Assembly (NCBI GenBank): GCA_001579985.1
Contig: LRSR01001672.1
Location: 1-45,522, forward strand
Source of the DNA: Hypsibius dujardini
Lineage: Eukaryota; Tardigrada; Eutardigrada; Parachela; Hypsibiidae
Reading direction: 5' to 3'
DNA: 45,522 bases
Positions 32,096-42,792 of this stretch are shown here, one piece after another (position 1 is the stretch's first letter; every line of letters starts with the position of its first letter). The position numbers and the translations under genes are program-made. The notes below the pieces were generated by a model that was not told the DNA's origin, ran no database searches, and saw only the letters and a list, made by a program, of their open reading frames with translations.

Positions 32096-33810
32096 GATAA
32101 TGCAAGAAAACGAACAGACAGTCAAGACGCATGTCAGGAACGACGATGGAATTCATTGAACGTGGTTCATTCTAGGTGAAGATATGCAGTTGACTGTTCC
32201 GCCGGAGAATGTCCGCGACAAGCTCGGCTTCCTCTTCAACAACATCTCAATGGCTAACGTCAAGGACAAAATCACGGAATTCAAGGACATTGTCAAAGGC
32301 GAAGACTCGGACAAATACATGCGATGGATCGCCGAGTACATCGTTCTCAAGCGCGCCGGCCTGGAAAGCAATTTCCATCCGCTCTACTACGTCTTTATGC
32401 AGCAACTGGAGATGCCCAAACTCTATTCACTGATCGTTAAGGAGACGGTGAGCGCTTAGTGTTGTTCAAGTTCTAGTATCGATTTTTAATTGAAATGAAA
32501 TGAAATTTTGGTTATTTTCTTAATTCCAGGTAAGTAACATCAAGGGTCTCCTGCGCACGGAAAAGTCCGCGGACAAGTACAACGACCGGACGCTGCTGAA
32601 GAATCTCGGCGCCTGGCTCGGCTTCATGACCATCGCGATGAATCGGCCGGTGCGCGCCCGCGACATCGACATGAAGGCGCTGATTGTGGAGGCCTACCAT
32701 AAGGGCGTGAATGAGCTGTACTACGCGATCCCACTGGTCACGAAGATCCTCTGTCTGAGTGCGAAGAGCAAGCTGTTTGGGAAGAATAATCCGTGGATCA
32801 GGACGATTCTGTCGCTGCTCGGGGCGGTTCATTCGGAACCGGAAACGAAACTCAATCTCAAGTATGTACTTGCTTGGAAGAGGCTTAAGAGAAAGCAGAC
32901 GAAAGAAAATAGCTGTCGTGTAATGTGAAATTCGGTCGGTCGGGACCACATCAGGCGATAGATTGATTGATTGATTGATTAGCACATTTGTCTACGTAAG
33001 TAATCTACCAATCAATGCATGCCTTCCTTGTGCCTGTCAAGATGTTGCCCCGGATGCCGATGTTATTTGCATTTAGGTGAAATTTCGATGTCAGCGCATT
33101 AATTGCACATTTTCATTTGTAGATTCGAAGTGGAAGTTTTGGCCAAGACTCTGGACATTGACGTCTCCGACCTCGGCGAGTCGCCCCTCCTCAAGAACGA
33201 AGACTACGTCCGCTGGGTCATGCAGTTCAGCCAGCAGCTCTACGGCGCGCCAGCCCGGGGACGGACTAAGCAGCCCAGTGGACCGCCGGACGGTCAGCGC
33301 CCGGGTGTTCTGGGTGAGCAGGCTCCATCGCAGCAGCATCAACAACCCCCTCAAGGAGGGGCGCCACCGTCGACCGTGCCGCAACTCCCTCCCACCCTGC
33401 AGACCGGGCCGCTGTTGGTGTCGAGCGGATTCCGCTTCCACTACAAGGAGCTCCATCCGCCGCAGTTTCAGAGCACCTTCACGCGAATCCATTTCAACCG
33501 TGATGTGGACCTGTTCCGCGTGACAGACATGTCCATCCGCGGGGCGTTGCGGGTGGCCGTGGAGAAGACACTGCAGGAGTTTCTTATGCCGTGTGTCGAT
33601 CGCTGTATGAGGATTGCGGTGCCGGCGGCCTTGGTGATTGCGCGGAAAGATTTCTCACTGGATGCCGACCCCGAACGGGTAAGACAGACTGACAGACAGA
33701 CAGACAGACAGACCGATAGCCAGCCAGCCAGCCAGCCAATTCGACAAATAGACAGACAGACACTCAGGCAGACATAGTCAGGCAGACAGATAGTCAGGCA
33801 GACAGATAGC

Positions 33811-33858
<48 letters not shown>

Positions 33859-36800
33859 GGATAAACATGCTGACAGACAAGCAGATAAACAGTTAGACAG
33901 ACAGACACATATACAGCATACTTGGCACAAATGAATTTTGTTCTAATTGTTATTTGAACGACAGGTTCGATCCGCCGGTATCGTCATGGTACGTCACCTC
34001 GCCTCTGGTTTGTCTTTCGCCACCATGCGGGAGCACCTCTACAACGCCCTCATTGCGGGCGCCAAAACCCAAATTCTGTCCGTTGTGCGGACGGCCACTG
34101 AGGAACAACAAGCCATCGTCGCCAAGGCTTGTGAAGTCTTCGCCAAAGACAACCTCGAGCTGTGCTCGGCCTTTCTCCAGAAAGCCGCCGCGGAGCGCTG
34201 CATCATGGAGATTGAGAAGACCCTGCAGGAAGAGGTGAAACGCCGCTCAGAAGCCAAGGCCGAGGGCAAAATCTGGTACGACGAGGAGGAGGCCAAGTTC
34301 CAGCGGGAACGGATTCCGACCAGCCTGCGGCTTGAACCAGGCGGGGAGATCCGGGAACAGCAGCTCACCGTGTACGAACATTTCGCCACCAGCATCCCCG
34401 GCTTCATGACCGATCAGGAGTATATCGCCCAGCAGAACCATATGAAGCTGCAGCAGCGGTTGATGCAGCAGCAACAACAGCTGAATCAACCGCAGCAGCA
34501 GCAGGTGCCCGGACAGAAGATGCCCATGCAGGATGTTAAGGAGGAGGACTTTATCATTGTACGTGTTGGTTGTTGTTTTTTGTCATGCCAGCTTTCGCTT
34601 GTCCTTTCGCGTACCGGCATATTGCCTTTACTTTGTTTGTCGTCCTTGTCTTGCCTATCTTTATTTTTGTCTGTAGCGGTGTTTTCCATGTTGTCTGTGT
34701 TCGTTAAGTCTGTCCTTGTCTTGTTTGTCTGGATTTGTCTTGTTTTTCCCATGGTCTCTCTGGATCGTGGTTGTACTCGCGCTGCCGGGTGTCTATGCCC
34801 ATTTCATCAGTTACTGACTTGCCTGTCGGTGCCTTGTCTGTTTGTCTGACAGGTTGTCTGACTGTCCCTCGTCTGTCTGCGTCCGTCATTGCCTACAGGC
34901 AAACTATGTTTGATGATAGTATCTGCTCGTTCTTTCCTTCCTTCCTCGATGCACCTTTATGTGAACCGATTTCCTTCCAGGTATGTGCTTATGAATTGTC
35001 CTGATTTCTTTCACAGCTGTGTGACAACACCGTTAACAAACTCACCGGCCACGTCGCCATCATGTCCAACCTCATCCCGAACGCGTCGGACAACCGCCAC
35101 CTCCAGCTGACCATCGGTCTCAAGAACAAGATTGAACAGAGCCGCGGGCTGATTCGCGGCGGCGGCTCGCGCGCCGTCGTCACGGACATTGTCAACTTCA
35201 TTGTGGACAGCCTCCTGGACGGGTTCTCCCCCGAGGTCCTCCAGACCGCACTGAACCAACAGTCCACCGAGCTGCACTCCCTCCCCGTACAGGACATTGT
35301 GGTGCGCTTCAAAGACGCCTGCCTCGGCGTGCTGGCCTCCTTCCAGGTAAGGCTGCTCGCTCGAATTTCGGTCCAATTACATTGAAACTGGAATATTGGA
35401 TGGGAATTTCAATTGGAATTGGGATTTGGAATGGAGTGCTGTTTATCAGACTCCATTTCCAGTTTCACGTCGGTTTGAATTTCTAATTCTGTCATCAGAC
35501 TCCACTTCTAACTGGAATCGGGGTTGGGTAATGGAGTTCCAGGATGGAATTCTAATTGGAATTGGGATTTGGAATGGAGTGCTGTTTATCAGACTCCAAT
35601 TCCAGTTTCACGTTGGTTTGAATTTCAAATTCTCTCATCAGACTCCACTTCCAATTGGAAGCGGGGTTGGGTAATGGAGTTCCATTTTCGCAGCGCCATT
35701 CCATTCTTTTTCTCGCTGGGTCGAACTGACATTTTGATCTTGCAGGACCCGAAGATGTTTGGCGGCGCGGTGGCGCGGATCGTCTCGCAGTTCTTGGTGG
35801 ACGGCACAGGAAGCGGCGCGGCGGCGGGAACTTTCCCCCACGTGAAGCCGGCCTCGTTTGAGGCCTTTAATCTGCTGATCCGCGCCAAGATGATGGTGGT
35901 CAGTTATTTGGATCAGCATTTGAGTAAGATGATTGATGCGGGGAATCGGGATGCCATTGGCCTGGCGCAGATGTTGATTCGGATGTTTTGCGTGGAGGAC
36001 AAGATGAGCGGAGCTTGCGGAGAGGTTTGTTTACAAAACGTACCTTTTAGTTTAATAAAGTAAAAAATTTTCAAATTATAAGGCCTCTTTTGTTTCAGAG
36101 CGATCTCTTCTTTGCCATCGAAGCGATGTTCCGTTTCTGCACTCGCCACAACGACGTCCCCTTCTCCGTCCACTTTCTGATGGATGAAGTGAAGGTCGAT
36201 CTGTCCGCCGGTCGACGCTACGACCAACGGCGCGAGGCCGCCCTGGAGAACCCCATGCTGGCCGCGCACATGCACAATGCCATCATCCAGATTCGCGACG
36301 TGCCGGAAAATCATCTTATCCGGGAGAAGGCGGAGAATATCCTCCGCGACTGGTACACCATGGTCAATGGACCGCATTTCGGACCGGCCATGCACGCTAT
36401 TGAAAAATCGAGCGAAGCGATGCCGCAGGCGATGGATCTCGTTCGGACTGCTTTCCAACGTGTCTTTCATGTAAGAAAACGAATCACTCACCTCTTGTTT
36501 TAGTGTCTATCTATCCATCTGTCTGTTTGACTAGCTGTCTGTCTGTCTGTCTGCCTAGCCGTCTGCCTCCATGTCTGTCTGCCTGCCTGTCTGTCCGTCT
36601 GCCTAGCCGTCTGCCTCCATGTCTGTCTGCCTGTCTGTCTGTCCGTCTGCCTAGCCGTCTGCCTCCATGTCTGTCTCTCTATCTGTCTGTCTGTCTGTCT
36701 GCCTAGCCGTCTGTCTGCCTAGCCGTCTGCCTCCATGTCTGTCTGTCCGTCTGTTTGTCTGTCTGTCTGTCTGTCGGTTAGTGTCTGTCTGTCCGTTAGT

Positions 36801-37722
36801 GTCTGCTGTGTCAGTTTGTGTCTAACTCTTTGTCACACATCTGTTTGTCTGCCTGTCCGTAGGTTTGTGTGAATGCTTATCTGTCTCTGGGTTTGATGAT
36901 GTCTGTCCGTGTGTATTTTCCCCATCTTACTCTGTTTGGCTTTCATGACAGGAATTGCGGAATTTCCTCTCCCTCGATGACGTCGCCACCAAGTTCTTTA
37001 AGACATGCATCGAAATCTGTGCTCGAGACTGCTACCGCATGGTGATCGACCAGCCGCCGGCCAATGCCGCCCTCGCGCAGGACCAGATGCGCCTGAAAAT
37101 GGCTCCTATGCTGGACGCGCTGGCGCGACTCTTTGTCTTGATTGTCCGCTTTGCCTCAGAAACCGCATCCGGCGTCAAGGTGCCCATTACTGTCCCATAT
37201 TTTTGTGATGTAACAATCTAGCGTTTTTGATATCTTTTAATACGTTTAAATATCATTAGGTGCCCTGGCTGAAAGATCCCGCCATCGCTACGTCTAAACT
37301 CCTTGGCATCATGGCTGGCGTCATGTTCAGCCATCAGGAGCACTTTGACGTGCAGTTCCTCGCCTATCCCTTCCACCGGATCGTCTACTCCTTCTTCATG
37401 GATCTCTTTATCGCGGAGTTTAAGTTCACGCAGATTCAGGAGCAGATTATGCTCGGCTTCTGCAACTTTTTCCACGCCGTCCGTCCGCAACGTCTGCCGG
37501 GCTTCACTGCCAGCTGGCTGGAGCTCGTCTACCATCGCGACGTGATCCGGCGGATCAATGAGATTCCCGATAAGCGTGGCTGGGAGATGTTTATCCAATT
37601 AATTGTGGACAGTGTGAAGTTTGTGGCGCCGTTTGTGCGGAATCTTCAGCTGAACCGGGCGCTCTCCATCGTGTTCCGAGTAAGAGTTTACTTTTTAACA
37701 CGTAAATAGACAATAGGCAGAC

Positions 37723-37771
<49 letters not shown>

Positions 37772-39333
37772 TATAGACATATAGACAGACAGACAGACAG
37801 ACAGCATGTCAGCATGACAGAGACAGAATGGCATCGTACATTTATATGCATTTCCAGGCACTACTCCGCTTCCTCTACACCCTTCTCCACGACTACCCCG
37901 AGGTTCTCGCCGAGTACTACTGCGTCTTGGTGGACGTGATCCCCATCAACTGCTACAACATGCGCAACGTCGTGCTCAGCGCCGCGCCCCTCACCATCGC
38001 CAACGATGACCCCTACTTGGCCACCTTCAAGATTGAGGAGCAGAAGGGCATCGATTTCCTGCCGCCCCGCATCGTCACGCGCTACCACATGTTCCTGCAG
38101 CCGATCAGTTTCCGCAACGACCTCGACTCCTACCTCAATAGCCGGGCACCGGTGACCTTCTTGGCGGACCTGAGCGGCCGGCTGGAGATGACTCGCAGTC
38201 CGGGCCAGCGCTACCATACGCAGATGCTGAACGCCTTGGTGCTGTACCTCGGCCAGCAGGCGGTCCAAGCTTTGACCACCAAGGGCATCCAGATCAATTC
38301 CACCAGTGTGGCGCATTCCTCTCACATGGACATCATCCAGAATTTGGCAATCAATTTCGATAACGAAGGTAAATTGTTGAAGCCTTTGTGTAGTTTCATT
38401 GATTGATTGGTTGATTGGTCGATTGAATGTGGACTAATTTGGCTTGCCTTCATTTTGCTTGCAGGGCGTTTCCTGTTGGTGAACGCACTGGTCAGTCATC
38501 TTCGCTACCCGAACATCCACACCCACTACTACTACTGCGTCATCTTGCACCTCTTCCGCGACATGTCCAACCATCAGCATCTGCAAGAACTGATTGTTCG
38601 TGTCTTGCTGGAGCGCATCACCTCCCACCGACCTCATCCATGGGGATTGGTGGCCACTTGCAGCCAGGTCATCCGAGGACCGGAATACGAATTCTTCGAG
38701 AAGGACTTTGTCCGGTTCAACGACGATCTTTATCGGTATGTCATCCCCGATGACGTGTCTTAACCGTTTAAGTTGTCTCCCTGTTAATCCAAGTGTACCG
38801 ATTCGTCTTGCCTGCCTGCCTGTCTGCCTGCCTGTCTATCTGTCTGCCTGCCTGTCTGTCTGCCTGCCTGTCTGTCTGCCTGTCTGCCTGCCTGTCTATC
38901 TGCCTGTCTGTTTGTCTGCCTGTCTGTTTGTCTGCCTGTCTGCCTGTCTGTTCTATATGGTTGTCTGTTTGTACTTTCATCTGTGTCTCAGTCAGCCGGT
39001 CGGTCGATTGTCAAGAGGGTTCTTTGAAGGTGTCTGCCTGGATTTATGACTACTTGTCTTGATTGATGGACCGATCAATCGATCGTTGATCGATCGAAGT
39101 AACGGAAGTACGTTTCTTTGTGCTGCAGCCTCCCGATTTTCAAGCTCCTGTTGGACGGCCTGCCTGCCGACAAGAAGCTGATGATTGAGAACGTTGACAA
39201 ACGGACCGGAGGCGCCGGTGACTCAGCCAGCGGCAACGACGTGGACGCCATCGAAGCGGACATGGCCCGCGCGTCCATCGGCCAGGGATCGTGGAAGACC
39301 TCCACCGGCGTTGACGACGACGGCGAGATGTAA
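25319..39333 (+). CDS. CNOT1: CCR4-NOT transcription complex subunit 1 (scaffold)
   Basis: Twenty exons: 25319-25486, 25646-25759, 26687-26794, 27265-27672, 27932-28393, 28693-29473, 30191-30822, 30981-31611, 32176-32447, 32530-32861, 33123-33678, 33965-34558, 35017-35346, 35746-36024, 36099-36470, 36952-37179, 37260-37679, 37858-38368, 38465-38735, 39129-39333. All phases join, 2557 residues (human 2376). CNOT1 scaffolds the cytoplasmic deadenylase. Seen: N-terminal HEAT region (1-680; HHGPTSTRHLLQ, HPNSQSVLHYAW, ILDVAQDLKAL, RREYLKLDKW), proline/glutamine linker (700-890), TTP-binding-like helices (892-1090), MIF4G domain (about 1102-1330; PPENVRDKLGFLFNN, LLKNLGAWLG), CAF40-binding region with YEHFATSIPGF (about 1630), and the NOT1 C-terminal domain (about 2040-2500; PYLATFK-like, DLDSYLNSRAPVTFL, YPNIHTHYY, RPHPWGL). 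PolyQ tracts in exons 7, 8 and 12 add length. Start at 25319; MNHVDLY at 25379 is an alternative. Confidence 0.97.
25935..25998 (+). repeat. Short tandem repeat in CNOT1 intron 2
   Basis: Three copies of CCCGTAAATTTTGGCCTA-like sequence at an 18-19 bp step, the third decayed. Confidence 0.85.
26371..26545 (-). repeat. 20-bp AGCTAATCAATCAATCA minisatellite in CNOT1 intron 2
   Basis: About eight units of AGCTAATCAATCAATCA followed by ACC or GTT. TTGA orientation is antisense to CNOT1. Confidence 0.92.
26908..26934 (+). repeat. GA microsatellite in CNOT1 intron 3
   Basis: GAGAGAGAG run of about 26 bp. Confidence 0.95.
28450..28592. mobile_element. Foldback element, copy 2, in CNOT1 intron 5
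   Basis: Shares GGTCGATAAATCGGCTCACT, then GCAGGTGCTTGATTGTTTGATT, with the element at 1190-1422, with arms of about 60 bp around a 25-bp loop. It lacks the outer 40 bp of copy 1, so it is truncated or from a shorter subfamily. Confidence 0.85.
29607..30075. mobile_element. Large foldback palindrome in CNOT1 intron 6
   Basis: Arms of more than 200 bp converge near 29840. The left arm begins GGAAGAAAAAAGTCCCGCAC; the right ends in the matching reverse complement. Inner matches include CCACTTTGTGCTATGAC, GTTTCCGAAGTTTC, GCAGAATCTTTGGATGCT and GGGCGGAGCT. The arms carry scattered indels, so the insertion is not very recent. It fills two thirds of the 717-nt intron. Confidence 0.88.
31720..32097 (-). 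repeat. CAGA array in CNOT1 intron 8
   Basis: Scattered CAGACAGG/CAGTCAGA and a pure CAGA run at about 32043-32093. Confidence 0.9.
33680..33910 (-). repeat. CAGA array in CNOT1 intron 11
   Basis: CAGACAGACAGA tract with CCAGCCAGCCAG, starting next to the donor at 33679. Confidence 0.92.
34559..35016. other. CNOT1 intron 12 with degenerate CTTGTCTG repeats
   Basis: TTGTCTGT/CCTTGTC-rich without pure tandem structure. A second acceptor-like TTCCTTCCAG at 34971-34980 lies before the chosen one (TTTCACAG, 35009-35016); using it would add a frame with stops. Confidence 0.6.
35398..35685 (+). repeat. 144-bp tandem duplication in CNOT1 intron 13
   Basis: Two copies (35398-35541, 35542-35685), each with TTGGAATTGGGATTTGGAAT, GGAGTGCTGTTTATCAGACT and GGGGTTGGGTAATGGAGTTC. 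Divergence is about 10 scattered changes. Confidence 0.92.
36505..36900 (+). repeat. CTGT array with 48-bp higher-order unit in CNOT1 intron 15
   Basis: CTGTCTGT plus a longer unit CTGCCTAGCCGTCTGCCTCC repeated about four times (36553-36735). Confidence 0.9.
37722..37808 (-). repeat. GA and CAGA array in CNOT1 intron 17
   Basis: GAGAGAGAG run followed by CAGACAGACAG with two CATATAGA units. Confidence 0.92.
38806..38962 (+). repeat. CTGC/CTGT array in CNOT1 intron 19
   Basis: Alternating GCCTGCCTGTCTG units, in sense orientation. Confidence 0.93.
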
Positions 39334-39910
39334 CGTGGCTACCATTTTCTTCTCCATTTTTTATTTCTCCTTAATCGAAGAAGCAACGTCCAGTTGTGTG
39401 TTCACTGTGTGCAATCGTGCAGGTTGGGAGAGTTGAGACAGAGTTCTGTAAATGTTTTTCTGTTGCTGTTCACGAGAATGCTTGACTCTCTTTCTTTCTC
39501 TTTTTTGCGAAGTTTCGGTTTGAATTCTGCGCGTCCCCGAAAGAGCCAGTGTGTCGAATGACTTTATTCACACTCGTAGTGGTCGACGACATGTGTCTGT
39601 CTCTGCCGGTCGAGCCTGGGTCTTACGGTATTTCTGTTGTATTGGTATTTATTCAGAAGCAAGTAAACCTTTTACAGGGACAGACAATTAAGTCTCGTTG
39701 CCGGCGGAGCTCACGAAAAGTCTACAGTCTTCTCTCTCTCTTTTAATATATCGATAGATTTGCACTTGCACTGATCAACAGGCAAAGTGGTGTGGAGATC
39801 ACGGAGTCTGAGACTAAACATTCGATCACCACTCTGGTGTTTGCAGTTCACTTCCGGTCGCGCTGGGAGGCGCCGAAGTCTTTCAGTGTGATGGAAGGCA
39901 ATTAGATCTT

Positions 39911-40307
39911 TCAGGTAGACTGGAATGGGGTTCTCAACATGTCTGATATGTCTGATGCACATGTTCGTCTGATAATTCGATATGACCAAGTTGCATCCTG
40001 TGCCTTCCACTTCTCCACTGGTGCGATCTTCAGCCGTTTCATCACTGTCGCCATGCTGTCTTTCGAACGGTAATCCATCACCGCTCTCAGCGCCACCTGC
40101 AGTGCTTTCCGAAGGGTATCCGACGCCGTCGCCGACCACACAGGTGGGGATCCACAAAAGCATTCAACAGACTTACTCGCTCTCCTGCTGAACTACTAGT
40201 ACAGTACAGTAGCGCCACCTGCAGTTTTTTCTATAGGGCGTTATACACAGGTGCGGATCCACAAAAGCATTCAACGGCCATTACCTCGTACTTATCATCT
40301 TTGACGT
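39911..40307 (-). CDS. Doubtful small gene or gene fragment, function unknown
   Basis: A possible 23-nt exon (40307-40285, acceptor TTTTACAG, donor GTAATG) and a possible terminal exon (40096-39911, acceptor CACTGCAG) encoding 61 residues beginning VALRAVMDYRSKDSM, with KRLKIAPVEKWK and DATWSYRIIRR. A second frame over the same bases stays open for about 150 codons (40163-39711) and ends with a Cys-containing VDQCKCKS. I recognise neither. The repeat that duplicates the acceptor region also copies CTGCAGGTGGCGCT, so the acceptor may be accidental. Two competing open frames and no family match keep this low. Confidence 0.15.
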
Positions 40308-40680
40308 CTGTAAAATTATAAAAACACACAAGGAAATTTTTGGTTTTTTTTGTATTTATTATTTCGTGTGAGTTTCCAAACAATGGGGGCAGTTGCAAAC
40401 TAATCTCCCTCTGAGACAAAGTTAGGAGGGAGAGCGCAGTATCAACACAGTAAAAGGCATGTCGCTTTTATGCGCACTTCTTTGCGAGCAGAAGTTGAGC
40501 AAATTGAAACCAAACGTCTGCTTCAACACGAAATCTATGGCATGCCGTACAGGACAGTGCATCACTTGGTCATTTTTCCCTAGTTTTTAAATTTTTAAAA
40601 AATCTTGCATGAATAAAATTTCTAGATAGATTTAAGAAAAATTATGTCTACCCAGATCTGTAAGGTTCGGTTAGGTTCTA

Positions 40681-40907
40681 TGCGATCCGTTCCTTTTCCG
40701 TTCCTGTTCCGTTCTTGTTCCGTTCCTGTTCAGTTCCTGTTCAGTTCCTGTTCCGTTCCTGTCCCGTTCCTATTCAGTTCCTATTCCGTTCCTGTTCCGT
40801 TCCTATTCAGTTCCTGTTCCATTCCTGTTCCATTCCTGTCCCGTTCCTATTCAGTTCCTATTCAGTTCCTAATCCGTTCCTATTCCGTTCCTGTTCAGTT
40901 CTTGTCG
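40681..40907 (+). repeat. 11-bp minisatellite upstream of UTP23
   Basis: About 20 tandem copies of GTTCCTGTTCC with A/G and C/A variants at two positions. It ends about 97 bp before the UTP23 ATG. Confidence 0.95.
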
Positions 40908-41004
40908 GATCTGAGCCGTAAGAATTAAAAACCCTTCCCAAATCATACTAATTGATAAAGTTATTGATTGTCTCCCGTGATATTCTCGCTGTCACGGTCC
41001 GAGA

Positions 41005-42792
41005 ATGAAGGGTGATCGGAGGAAGAAGGCACGCAACGTGTTGAAGTTCTACACCAGCAAGCTCCAATTCACCCGGACGCCACTGCAAATCCTCGTCGAC
41101 GGCACATTCGCCTGTCAGGCCCTCGCGGTTAAAGTCAACATCAAGGAACAGGTGCCGAACTACCTCGGGTCGGAGTGCAGCATTGTCACCACCGGATGCT
41201 GTGTTCATGAACTGGAAAAACTGGGTAGGCAGGGGAAAATTTTTTTAACTTGATTGTTGTTTGTAATCAGCCAATCAATCCAATCAACTAAGCCGAAATT
41301 CGGTGCATTAAACTTGATTGTTGTTTGCAATCAGCCAATCAATCAAACCAACTAAGCCGAAATTCGATGGAGTTTTTAACCCTCTTTGGCCGCATGACTT
41401 CAAATCGATGATCTGATTAGCTCTTTCTACGCTTTTCATTGTGTGGGAAATTTCAAATAAAATTAATGCAAAAATTGGGTAATGATTTTTGAAAGTATTT
41501 TTATTACGAGGCTTCTTCACCGGGATGCCATTTTTTCTTCCACCAGGTCCCGATCTGCATGGTGCTGTGTGTATCTTGAGGCAATTCAATCTCGTCTCAT
41601 GTGGGCATGCGGAAAAACCACTGGCGGCGAGCGAGTGTATCCAGCGGATCACACGCGGCGGGAATACGGAAGAGTATTTTGTGGCGACCAAGGTTTGTGA
41701 AGCTTCGATTGATTGATCGGTTGATTGCATGACTGCTACGGTTTGTGAAGCTTCGATTGATTGATCGGTTGATTACGTGACGACCAAGGTTTGTCAGGCT
41801 TTGATTGATTGATCGGTTGATTACGTGACGACCAAGGTTTGTCAAGCTTCGATCGATTGATCAGTTGATTGCATGACGACCAAGGTTTGTGAAGCTTCGA
41901 TCGATTGATCGGTTGATTGCATGACTGTCAAGGTTTGTCAGGCTTTGATTGATTGATCGGTTGATTACGTGACGACCAAGGTTTGTGAAGCGTAGATTGA
42001 TTGATCAGTTGATTGCATGACGCGCTTGCTGTTTTGTATCATTCCGTGACTTCTGTCTCTCTCGATTTTCTTTGTAGAACTGTTTTACTGTTTAAATTGT
42101 CAAAACGCTAGTTTCGCATTTCGTCCAGGTAGTCTGAATTTGTTTACATCTTTATGGACGTCATTAAACTAACTCTTAATTTCACAAGTGTTTTAATATC
42201 TTTTTGTTATTTGTGATCTGCTCTACTTTTAACTTGTGATTGGCTTATTGAGTGGCTCGATATGCATTGATTGATGTATTGGCAGCGAACTTATTCTTAT
42301 CAACTTTTGTTTTTAGCTTGTAAATCTAATAAAGAATGTAGTGTCTACCCATTTGTTTTTCATTTTCCATTTCAGGACCGTGAGATGCAGGATCGGCTGA
42401 GAAAACGACCGCGTGTGCCCCTCCTTTACCTGCACAACAAAGCCCTCACACTGGAAAAGCCGTCAGAGAAGTCTCTCCAGGCAGCCAACACTCTCGAACA
42501 GCAGAAGCTCCTCCCGGCGGGCCATCAAAAAGCCGCGTTGGATGAGATGAAGAAACGGGAATTCGGCGAGAAACCGGCGGCAGATGCGCTACGGAAGCGG
42601 AAACGACACGGCCCGAAGATGCCCAACTCACTGTCCTGCAAGAAGGCTAAACGGCTGACAAGGCCGGCGACGAAGGACGTCGAGACACCTTTAACGTCAA
42701 AGAGACGGCATAAGCGGGTCAAGATGTCGGATGCGTTGAAGTCGGTCTATCAGAAACTTATTTCACAAGCTGGCGGGCCGGTGGAGTCGTAG
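41005..42792 (+). CDS. UTP23: rRNA-processing protein UTP23 (degenerate PIN domain)
   Basis: Three exons (41005-41224, 41547-41692, 42376-42792), 260 residues (human 249). UTP23 is a nucleolar SSU-processome protein that helps release snR30/U17 and mature 18S rRNA. Seen: PIN-like start with KKARNVLKFY, QILVDGTFACQAL (human QILLDGTFCQAAL), the zinc-finger part VSCGHAEKPLAASECI, EEYFVATKDRE across intron 2, and VPLLYLHNKALTLEKPS. The tail is lysine/arginine-rich, as in the family. In this family only some PIN acidic residues remain; here DGT is present. The start ATG follows a TCCGAGA context and matches the family N-terminus. The exon 2 donor sits at the head of a 48-bp minisatellite. It is convergent with POLR1F, with 194 bp between stops. 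Confidence 0.95.
41684..42019 (+). repeat. 48-bp minisatellite carrying copies of the UTP23 exon 2 splice donor
   Basis: Seven units in exact 48-bp register. The GT of GGTTTGT falls at 41693 (the real donor), 41741, 41789, 41837, 41885, 41933 and 41981. The unit includes GACCAAGGTTTGTGAAGC followed by TTCGATTGATTGATCGGTTG. Most copies keep the exon end ACCAAG. Confidence 0.95.

Larger units (their letters stand above)
39334..41004. other. Spacer between CNOT1 and UTP23
   Basis: Starts with the CNOT1 3' untranslated region. Holds a partial tandem duplication with GCGCCACCTGCAGT (40090 and 40212) and GGATCCACAAAAGCATTCAAC (about 40147 and 40256), a doubtful minus-strand gene (39911-40307), and an 11-bp minisatellite (40681-40907) upstream of UTP23. 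Confidence 0.5.

Noticed and set aside
35011-36491. Long minus-strand frames opposite CNOT1 exons 13-15 (also 28049-28357 and 30804-31691)
   Set aside because: They mirror GC-rich coding exons on the other strand; the plus-strand translation matches CNOT1 throughout.
40644-40928. 94-codon frame rich in Phe-Arg-Ser-Cys-Ser-Val-Pro-Val
   Set aside because: It is a read-through of the 11-bp minisatellite, whose 33-bp frame period contains no stop.
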